A stretch of 64,000 nucleotides of DNA from Petrolisthes cinctipes. Lineage: Eukaryota > Arthropoda > Malacostraca > Decapoda > Porcellanidae. Shown in pieces: positions 1-7,415 of this stretch. Positions within the stretch are counted from its first letter, which is position 1. Each line of letters opens with the position of its first letter. A model generated the notes under the pieces. That model did no database searches, was not told where the DNA came from, and saw only the letters and a program-made list of their open reading frames with translations. Made by a program: the position numbers and the translations under genes. The stretch is from contig JAWQEG010001306.1 in assembly GCA_033782935.1 (NCBI GenBank), positions 2,604,001-2,668,000 of the forward strand. The letters are read 5' to 3'.

Positions 1-177
1 CTACTCCGCGATAGAGTATTTTCAAAATACAGGCCAAAAACATACTGAAAATCGATCTTTTAGGTGCCCAAAAGTCGATATGTGCATGCATCTTCTGTAC
101 CCGTTTATATCTCAAATTCTGGCCCTAAACACCCGAAAATTCGATATTTTGGGGTCCCAGAAGCGATCTGTACATGC
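1..177 (+). repeat. Unit-marker monomer A0 with CTACTCCGCGATAGAG start
   Basis: An A1-like monomer whose start reads CCGCGATAGAG where other A monomers read CCGTGTTAGAG. It occurs only at 1, 2466, 4941, 7416, 9891, 11874, 15331 and 18788, which are the starts of the long higher-order units of the left third. I did not find it right of 18.8 kb. The copies at 4941, 9891 and 18788 share CCCAAAGGTCG; the others have CCCAAAAGTCG. This makes it a clean phase marker for the 2475-bp and 3457-bp periods. Confidence 0.92.
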
Positions 178-353
178 CTACTCCGTGTTAGAGTATTTTC
201 AAAATTCAGGCCCAAAACATGCTGAAAATCGATATTTTTGGTGCCCAAAGTCAATATGTGCATGTATCTTCTGTACCCGTTTATATCTCAAATTCAGGCT
301 CAAAACACCCGAAAATTCAATATTTTGGGGTCCCAGAAGCAATCTGTACATGC
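178..353 (+). repeat. Class B1 monomer (176 bp), representative copy
   Basis: The usual second monomer of the trimer in the left third. Its markers are TTCAAAATTCAGGCCCAAAAC, CATGCTGAAAATCGATATTT followed by TTGGTGCCC, CCCAAAGTCAATATG (one A shorter than A, giving 176 bp), GTGCATGTATC, and ATTCAATATT plus AAGCAATC in the right half. Three of its differences from A1 replace CpG by CpA (GTCGAT to GTCAAT, TTCGAT to TTCAAT, AGCGAT to AGCAAT). It is the only B class seen in bases 1-21625 and is still common, but no longer exclusive, further right. Confidence 0.92.
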
Positions 354-500
354 CTACTCAGTGCTAGAATATTTTCAAAATATAGGCTAAAAACATGCTA
401 AAAATCGATCTTTTAGGTGCCAAAAAGTCGATATCTCAAATTCAGTCCCAAAACACCCGAAAATTCGATATTTGGGTTCCCAGAAGCGATCTGTACATGC

Positions 501-677
501 CTACTCCGTGTTAGAGTATTTTCAAAATACATGCTCAAAACATACTGAAAATCGATCTTTTAGGTGCACAAAAGTCGATATGTGCATGCATCTTCAGTAC
601 CCGTTTATATCTCAAATTCAGGCTCAAAACACCCGAAAATTCAATATTTTGGGGTCCCAGAAGCAATCTGTACATGC
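501..677 (+). repeat. Class A2 monomer (177 bp), representative copy
   Basis: A second form of the first trimer position. It differs from A1 by CATGCTCAAAACATACTG in place of CAGGCCAAAAACATACTG, GTGCACAAAAGTCG in place of GTGCCCAAAAGTCG, CTTCAGTACCC in place of CTTCTGTACCC, CAGGCTCAAAAC in place of CTGGCCCTAAAC, and ATTCAATATT with AAGCAATC in place of the CpG-bearing ATTCGATATT and AAGCGATC. Its right half is close to the right half of class B, so A2 may be an old A/B recombinant; that is inference. Further copies start at 2966, 5442 area, 25102, 29099, 29953, 36971, 40959, 43268 and 60984. Confidence 0.88.
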
Positions 678-850
678 CTACTCCGTGTTAGAGTATTTTC
701 AAAATTCAGGCCCAAAACATGCTGAAAATCGATATTTTTGGTACCCAAAGTCAATATGTGCATGTATCTTCTGTACCCGTTTATATCTCAAATTCAGGCT
801 CAAAACACCCGAAAATTCAATATTTTGGAGTCCCAGAAGCAATCTGTACA

Positions 851-991
851 GTGCTAGAATATTTTCAAAATATAGGCTAAAAACATGCTAAAAATCGACA
901 TTTTAGGTGCCAAAAAATCGATATCTCAAATTCAGTCCCAAAACACCCGAAAATTCGATATTTAGAGGTCCCAGAAGGTATCTGTACATGC
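851..991 (+). repeat. Class C monomer lacking 10 bp at its junction with B
   Basis: Here the B monomer ends CTGTACA and runs directly into GTGCTAGAATA, with the usual TGCCTACTCA missing. The loss removes 3 bp from B and 7 bp from C and turns the 501-bp trimer into 491 bp. The dinucleotide CA flanks the deleted stretch on both sides. The deleted form dominates the left third (for example junctions near 851, 1342, 1834, 2325, 3316, 4307 and 4799) and is interspersed on the right. The full form is seen at 354, 2819, 3810, 5294 and 5790 (the last as TGCTTACACA). Confidence 0.9.
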
Positions 992-1080
992 CTACTCCGT
1001 GTTAGAGTATTTTCAAAATACAGGCCAAAAACATACTGAAAATCGATCTTTTAGGTGCCCAAAAGTCGATATGTGCATGC
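992..1080 (+). repeat. First internal half-repeat of the monomer (89 bp)
   Basis: Bases 992-1080 align with the following 88 bp (1081-1168) over their full length. Matching landmarks in order are ATTTTCAAAATACAGG with ATCTCAAATTCTGG, CTGAAAATCGAT with CCGAAAATTCGAT, TTTTAGGTGCCC with TTTTGGGGTCCC, and GTCGATATGTGCATGC with GCGATCTGTACATGC. By hand count 58 of 89 columns match (41 of 56 in the right part), with one gap. The 177-bp monomer therefore looks like an old dimer of a unit of about 88 bp. Confidence 0.82.
1007..1021. other. Short dyad GTATTTTCAAAATAC in class A
   Basis: A 7-bp inverted repeat around a single central C, at monomer positions 16-30. It is present in nearly all A1, A2 and B2 monomers. 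In B1 the right arm is broken (AAAATTC). Class C has the same dyad with both outer bases changed (see 3825-3839). It may be a protein binding site or only a sign of A/T-tract structure; the sequence alone does not decide. Confidence 0.7.
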
Positions 1081-1168
1081 ATCTTCTGTACCCGTTTATA
1101 TCTCAAATTCTGGCCCTAAACACCCGAAAATTCGATATTTTGGGGTCCCAGAAGCGATCTGTACATGC
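1081..1168 (+). repeat. Second internal half-repeat of the monomer (88 bp)
   Basis: The partner of 992-1080. It starts ATCTTCTGTACCCG and ends CTGTACATGC, aligned with the first half that ends TGTGCATGC. The two halves differ much more from each other than whole monomers of one class do, so the doubling is older than the A, B and C classes. The 29-bp deletion of class C spans this half-repeat boundary: it removes the last 8 bp of half one and the first 21 bp of half two. Confidence 0.82.
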
Positions 1169-1482
1169 CTACTCCGTGTTAGAGTATTTTCAAAATTCAG
1201 GCCCAAAACATGCTGAAAATCGATATTTTTGGTGCCCAAAGTCAATATGTGCATGTATCTTCTGTACCCGTTTATATCTCAAATTCAGGCTCAAAACACC
1301 CGAAAATTCAATATTTTGGGGTCCCAGAAGCAATCTGTACAGTGCTAGAATATTTTCAAAATATAGGCTAAAAACATGCTAAAAATCGATCTTTTAGGTG
1401 CCAAAAAGTCGATATCTCAAATTCAGTCCCAAAACACCCGAAAATTCGATATTTAGGGGTCCCAGAAGCGATCTGTACATGC

Positions 1483-1659
1483 CTACTCCGTATTAGAGTA
1501 TTTTCAAAATACATGCTCAAAACATACTGAAAATCGATCTTTTAGGTGCACAAAAGTCGATATGTGCATGCATCTTCTGTACCCGTTTATATCTCAAATT
1601 CTGACCCTAAACACCCGAAATATCGATATTTTGGGGTCCAAGAAGCGATCTGTACATGC
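1483..1659 (+). repeat. Class A3 monomer with CCGTATTAG start and 14-bp palindrome
   Basis: An A-type monomer that starts CTACTCCGTATTAG, carries the A2-like CATGCTC left part, CTGACCCTAAAC in the right half, CCCGAAATATCGATATTTTG in place of CCCGAAAATTCGATATTTTG, and GGTCCAAGAAG in place of GGTCCCAGAAG. It is followed by a second 177-bp A2-like monomer with GTGCACAAATTTCG, so its trimer is 492 bp (A3-A2-C) instead of 491. The same pair recurs at 3958, 6433, 8908, 14348, 17805 and 21272. Relatives with GTGTTAG starts lie at 11383, 13356, 16813, 20280, 23933 and 26084. Confidence 0.88.
1618..1631. other. Perfect 14-bp palindrome AAATATCGATATTT
   Basis: Class A3 and its relatives carry AAATATCGATATTT where other monomers carry AAAATTCGATATTT. 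The A3 form is a perfect palindrome with a central CG. It recurs once per higher-order unit, for example near 4093, 6568, 9043, 11518, 13491, 14483, 16948, 17940, 20415, 21407, 24068, 26219 and 27210. I see none in the second half of the window. Confidence 0.75.
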
Positions 1660-3809
1660 CTACTCCGTGTTAGAGTATTTTCAAAATACATGCTCAAAAC
1701 ATACTGAAAATCGATCTTTTAGGTGCACAAATTTCGATATGTGCATGCATCTTCAGTACCCGTTTATATCTCAAATTCAGGCCCAAAACACCCGAAAATT
1801 CAATATTTTGGGGTCCCAGAAGCAATCTGTACAGTGCTAGAATATTTTCAAAATATAGGTTAAAAACATGCTAAAAATCGACATTTTAGGTGCCAAAAAA
1901 TCGATATCTCAAATTCAGTCTCAAAACACCCGAAAATTCGATATTTAGAGGTCCCAGAAGGTATCTGTACATGCCTACTCCGTGTTAGAGTATTTTCAAA
2001 ATACAGGCCAAAAACATACTGAAAATCGATCTTTTAGGTGCCCAAAAGTCGATATGTGCATGCATCTTCTGTACCCGTTTATATCTCAAATTCTGGCCCT
2101 AAACACCCGAAAAATCGATATTTTGGGGTCCCAGAAGCGATCTGTACATGCCTACTCCATGTTAGAGTATTTTCAAAGTTCAGGCCCAAAACATGCTGAA
2201 AATCGATATTTTTGGTGCCCAAAGTCAATATGTGCATGTATCTTCTGTACCCGTTTATATCTCAAATTCAGGCTCAAAACACCCGAAAATTCAATATTTT
2301 GGGGTCCCAGAAGCAATCTGTACAGTGCTAGAATATTTTCAAAATATAGGCTAAAAACATGCTAAAAATCGACATTTTAGGTGCCAAAAAATCGATATCT
2401 CAAATTCAGTCCCAAAACACCCGAAAATTCGATATTTAGAGGTCCCAGAAGGTATCTGTACATGCCTACTCCGCGATAGAGTATTTTCAAAATACAGGCC
2501 AAAAACATACTGAAAATCGATCTTTTAGGTGCCCAAAAGTCGATATGTGCATGCATCTTCTGTACCCGTTTATATCTCAAATTCTGGCCCTAAACACCCG
2601 AAAATTCGATATTTTGGGGTCCCAGAAGCGATCTGTACATGCCTACTCCGTGTTAGAGTATTTTCAAAATTCAGGCCCAAAACATGCTGAAAATCGATAT
2701 TTTTGGTGCCCAAAGTCAATATGTGCATGTATCTTCTGTACCCGTTTATATCTCAAATTCATGCTCAAAACACCCGAAAATTCAATATTTTGGGGTCCCA
2801 GAAGCAATCTGTACATGCCTACTCAGTGCTAGAATATTTTCAAAATATAGGCTAAAAACATGCTAAAAATCGATCTTTTAGGTGCCAAAAAGTCGATATC
2901 TCAAATTCAGTCCCAAAACACCCGAAAATTCGATATTTGGGGTCCCAGAAGCGATCTGTACATGCCTACTCCGTGTTAGAGTATTTTCAAAATACATGCT
3001 CAAAACATACTGAAAATCGATCTTTTAGGTGCACAAAAGTCGATATGTGCATGCATCTTCAGTACCCGTTTATATCTCAAATTCAGGCTCAAAACACCCG
3101 AAAATTCAATATTTTGGGGTCCCAGAAGCAATCTGTACATGCCTACTCCGTGTTAGAGTATTTTCAAAATTCAGGCCCAAAACATGCTGAAAATCGATAT
3201 TTTTGGTACCCAAAGTCAATATGTGCATGTATCTTCTGTACCCGTTTATATCTCAAATTCAGGCTCAAAACACCCGAAAATTCAATATTTTGGAGTCCCA
3301 GAAGCAATCTGTACAGTGCTAGAATATTTTCAAAATATAGGCTAAAAACATGCTAAAAATCGACATTTTAGGTGCCAAAAAATCGATATCTCTAATTCAG
3401 TCTCAAAACACCCGAAAATTCGATATTTAGAGGTCCCAGAAGGTATCTGTACATGCCTACTCCGTGTTAGAGTATTTTCAATATACAGGCCAAAAACATA
3501 CTGAAAATCGATCTTTTAGGTGCCCAAAAGTCGATATGTGCATGCATCTTCTGTACCCTTTTATATCTCAAATTCTGGCCCTAAACACCCGAAAATTCGA
3601 TATTTTCGGGTCCCAGAAGCGATCTGTACATGCCTACTCCGTGTTAGAGTATTTTCAAAATTCAGGCCCAAAACATGCTGAAAATCGATATTTTTGGTGC
3701 CCAAAGTCAATATGTGCATGTATCTTCTGTACCCGTTTATATCTCAAATTCAGGCTCAAAACACCCGAAAATTCAATATTTTGGGGTCCCAGAAGCAATC
3801 TGTACATGC

Positions 3810-3957
3810 CTACTCAGTGCTAGAATATTTTCAAAATATAGGCTAAAAACATGCTAAAAATCGATCTTTTAGGTGCCAAAAAGTCGATATCTCAAATTCA
3901 GTCCCAAAACACCCGAAAATTCGATATTTAGGGGTCCCAGAAGCGATCTGTACATGC
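3810..3957 (+). repeat. Class C short monomer (148 bp), representative full copy
   Basis: The third monomer of the trimer. It starts CTACTCAGTGCTAGAATA, has ATAGGCTAAAAACATGCTAA, and then lacks 29 bp found in A and B: GTCGATAT runs straight into CTCAAATTCAGTCCC. The missing block corresponds to positions 82-110 of the 177-bp monomer and is bounded by ATAT on both sides. Two subtypes alternate: one with GATCTTTTAGG and a right end GGGGTCCCAGAAGCGATC, the other with GACATTTTAGG, CCAAAAAATCGATATC and a right end AGAGGTCCCAGAAGGTATC. Near 147-148 bp it is about the size of a nucleosome core; any functional meaning is inference. Confidence 0.92.
3825..3839. other. Dyad ATATTTTCAAAATAT in class C
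   Basis: The same monomer positions 16-30 as the class A dyad, but G and C at the two outer ends are both replaced, giving A and T. The 7-bp arms still pair. The two-sided change keeps the symmetry and is fixed in most class C copies. Some right-hand C copies break one arm, for example TAGATAATTTTCAAAATATT near 39329, 41638, 60357 and 62824. Confidence 0.65.
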
Positions 3958-4940
3958 CTACTCCGTATTAGAGTATTTTCAAAATACATGCTCAAAACAT
4001 ACTGAAAATCGATCTTTTAGGTGCACAAAAGTCGATATGTGCATGCATCTTCTGTACCCGTTTATATCTCAAATTCTGACCCTAAACACCCGAAATATCG
4101 ATATTTTGGGGTCCAAGAAGCGATCTGTACATGCCTACTCCGTGTTAGAGTATTTTCAAAATACATGCTCAAAACATACTGAAAATCGATCTTTTAGGTG
4201 CACAAATTTCGATATGTGCATGCATCTTCAGTACCCGTTTATATCTCAAATTCAGGCCCAAAACACCCGAAAATTCAATATTTTGGGGTCCCAGAAGCAA
4301 TCTGTACAGTGCTAGAATATTTTCAAAATATAGGCTAAAAACATGCTAAAAATCGACATTTTAGGTGCCAAAAAATCGATATCTCAAATTCAGTCTCAAA
4401 ACACCCGAAAATTCGATATTTAGAGGTCCCAGAAGGTATCTGTACATGCCTACTCCGTGTTAGAGTATTTTCAAAATACAGGCCAAAAACATACTGAAAA
4501 TCGATCTTTTAGGTGCACAAAAGTCGATATGTGCATGCATCTTCTGTACCCGTTTATATCTCAAATTCTGGCCCTAAACACCCGAAAAATCGATATTTTG
4601 GGGTCCCAGAAGCGATCTGTACATGCCTACTCCATGTTAGAGTATTTTCAAAATTCAGGCCCAAAACATGCTGAAAATCGATATTTTTGGTGCCCAAAGT
4701 CAATATGTGCATGTATCTTCTGTACCCGTTTATATCTCAAATTCAGGCTCAAAACACCCGAAAATTCAATATTTTGGGGTCCCAGAAGCAATCTGTACAG
4801 TGCTAGAATATTTTCAAAATATAGGCTAAAAACATGCTAAAAATCGACATTTTAGGTGCCAAAAAATCGATATCTCAAATTCAGTCCCAAAACACCCGAA
4901 AATTCGATATTTAGAGGTCCCAGAAGGTATCTGTACATGC

Positions 4941-7415
4941 CTACTCCGCGATAGAGTATTTTCAAAATACAGGCCAAAAACATACTGAAAATCGATCTTT
5001 TAGGTGCCCAAAGGTCGATATGTGCATGCATCTTCTGTACCCGTTTATATCTCAAATTCTGGCCCTAAACACCCGAAAATTCGATATTTTGGGGTCCCAG
5101 AAGCGATCTGTACATGCCTACTCCGTGTTAGAGTATTTTCAAAATTCAGGCCCAAAACATGCTGAAAATCGATATTTTTGGTGCCCAAAGTCAATATGTG
5201 CATGTATCTTCTGTACCCGTTTATATCTCAAATTCATGCTCAAAACACCCGAAAATTCAATATTTTGGGGTCCCAGAAGCAATCTGTACATGCCTACTCA
5301 GTGCTAGAATATTTTCAAAATATAGGCTAAAAACATGCTAAAAATCGATCTTTTAGGTGCCAAAAAGTCGATATCTCAAATTCAGTCCCAAAACACCCGA
5401 AAATTCGATATTTGGGGTCCCAGAAGCGATCTGTACATGCCTACTCCGTGTTAGAGTATTTTCAAAATACATGCTCAAAACATACTGAAAATCGATCTTT
5501 TAGGTGCACAAAAGTCGATATGTGCATGCATCTTCAGTACCCGTTTATATCTCAAATTCAGGCTCAAAACACCCGAAAATTCAATATTTTGGGGTCCCAG
5601 AAGCAATCTGTACATGCCTACTCCGTGTTAGAGTATTTTCAAAATTCAGGCCCAAAACATGCTGAAAATCGATATTTTTGGTACCCAAAGTCAATATGTG
5701 CATGTATCTTCTGTACCCGTTTATATCTCAAATTCAGGCTCAAAACACCCGAAAATTCAATATTTTGGAGTCCCAGAAGCAATCTGTACATGCTTACACA
5801 GTGCTAGAATATTTTCAAAATATAGGCTAAAAACATGCTAAAAATCGACATTTTAGGTGCCAAAAAATCGATATCTCAAATTCAGTCCCAAAACACCCGA
5901 AAATTCGATATTTAGAGGTCCCAGAAGGTATCTGTACATGCCTACTCCGTGTTAGAGTATTTTCAAAATACAGGCCAAAAACATACTGAAAATCGATCTT
6001 TTAGATGCCCAAAAGTCGATATGTGCATGCATCTTCTGTACCCGTTTATATCTCAAATTCTGGCCCTAAACACCCGAAAATTCGATATTTTGGGGTCCCA
6101 GAAGCGATCTGTACATGCCTACTCCGTGTTAGAGTATTTTCAAAATTCAGGCCCAAAACATGCTGAAAATCGATATTTTTGGTGCCCAAAGTCAATATGT
6201 GCATGTATCTTCTGTACCCGTTTATATCTCAAATTCAGGCTCAAAACACCCGAAAATTCAATATTTTGGGGTCCCAGAAGCAATCTGTACAGTGCTAGAA
6301 TATTTTCAAAATATAGGCTAAAAACATGCTAAAAATCGATCTTTTAGGTGCCAAAAAGTCGATATCTCAAATTCAGTCCCAAAACACCCGAAAATTCGAT
6401 ATTTAGGGGTCCCAGAAGCGATCTGTACATGCCTACTCCGTATTAGAGTATTTTCAAAATACATGCTCAAAACATACTGAAAATCGATCTTTTAGGTGCA
6501 CAAAAGTCGATATGTGCATGCATCTTCTGTACCCGTTTATATCTCAAATTCTGACCCTAAACACCCGAAATATCGATATTTTGGGGTCCAAGAAGCGATC
6601 TGTACATGCCTACTCCGTGTTAGAGTATTTTCAAAATACATGCTCAAAACATACTGAAAATCGATCTTTTAGGTGCACAAATTTCGATATGTGCATGCAT
6701 CTTCAGTACCCGTTTATATCTCAAATTCAGGCCCAAAACACCCGAAAATTCAATATTTTGGGGTCCCAGAAGCAATCTGTACAGTGCTAGAATATTTTCA
6801 AAATATAGGTTAAAAACATGCTAAAAATCGACATTTTAGGTGCCAAAAAATCGATATCTCAAATTCAGTCTCAAAACACCCGAAAATTCGATATTTAGAG
6901 GTCCCAGAAGGTATCTGTACATGCCTACTCCGTGTTAGAGTATTTTCAAAATACAGGCCAAAAACATACTGAAAATCGATCTTTTAGGTGCCCAAAAGTC
7001 GATATGTGCATGCATCTTCTGTACCCGTTTATATCTCAAATTCTGGCCCTAAACACCCGAAAAATCGATATTTTGGGGTCCCAGAAGCGATCTGTACATG
7101 CCTACTCCATGTTAGAGTATTTTCAAAGTTCAGGCCCAAAACATGCTGAAAATCGATATTTTTGGTGCCCAAAGTCAATATGTGCATGTATCTTCTGTAC
7201 CCGTTTATATCTCAAATTCAGGCTCAAAACACCCGAAAATTCAATATTTTGGGGTCCCAGAAGCAATCTGTACAGTGCTAGAATATTTTCAAAATATAGG
7301 CTAAAAACATGCTAAAAATCGACATTTTAGGTGCCAAAAAATCGATATCTCAAATTCAGTCCCAAAACACCCGAAAATTCGATATTTAGAGGTCCCAGAA
7401 GGTATCTGTACATGC
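4941..7415 (+). repeat. Higher-order unit 3: five trimers, 2475 bp
   Basis: Trimers start at 4941, 5441, 5942, 6433 and 6925. It matches unit 1 in GGTTAAAAAC (near 6807) and TTCAAAGTTCAGG (near 7123), but has ACATGCTTACACAGTGC near 5788 where unit 1 has the 10-bp deletion, and TTTTAGATGCCC near 6001 where unit 1 has TTTTAGGTGCCC. Both of these last markers return at 10738 and 10951. Confidence 0.9.

Larger units (their letters stand above)
992..1168 (+). repeat. Class A1 monomer (177 bp), representative copy
   Basis: This is a typical first monomer of a trimer. Its markers are CAGGCCAAAAACATACTG near position 30, GGTGCCCAAAAGTCGATATG near 63, CTTCTGTACCC near 92, CTGGCCCTAAACACC near 119, ATTCGATATTTTGGGG near 139 and AAGCGATCTG near 161. 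Seven CpG sites lie in the unit. The same form starts at 3457, 5942, 8407, 10892, 12865, 16322, 19789, 22451, 24424, 25593, 26575 and at many later places with one or a few changes. It encodes nothing that I recognise. Confidence 0.93.
1..2465 (+). repeat. Higher-order unit 1: five trimers, 2465 bp
   Basis: Trimers start at 1 (500 bp), 501 (491), 992 (491), 1483 (492) and 1975 (491). The unit begins with the A0 marker monomer. The first C copy is 147 bp (TTTGGGTTCCC). Distinctive bases are AATATAGGTTAAAAAC near 1850 and TTCAAAGTTCAGG near 2173; both recur 4950 bp later. It is 10 bp shorter than the next units because the trimer at 992 carries the B/C junction deletion. Confidence 0.9.
2466..4940 (+). 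repeat. Higher-order unit 2: five trimers, 2475 bp
   Basis: Trimers start at 2466, 2966, 3457, 3958 and 4450 (500, 491, 501, 492 and 491 bp). Its own markers are TTTTCAATATACAGG near 3475, CTGTACCCTTTTATATC near 3551, ATATTTTCGGGTCCC near 3601 and GTGCACAAAAGTCG near 4513. The same markers recur in the unit at 7416, so this is the second half of a 4950-bp period. Confidence 0.9.

Noticed and set aside
1074..1081. TGCATGCA palindrome as a possible regulatory (RY-like) element
   Set aside because: It is an 8-bp match in a satellite with no gene nearby; it is present in every A monomer by descent and gives no sign of regulating anything.
1110..1120. CCCTAAAC in A1 monomers, identical to one plant-type telomere unit, and TTTAGGGG in C monomers
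   Set aside because: Each occurs as a single heptamer-like match inside a longer, different monomer. There is no tandem telomeric run, so it is not an interstitial telomere.
2377..2580. Minus-strand open frames of 67-78 codons (also at 4852, 7327, 9802, 11785, 15242, 18699 and 50075)
   Set aside because: They recur only because the same monomer junction recurs with each A0 marker monomer, and they are antisense to the repeat without any recognisable motif.
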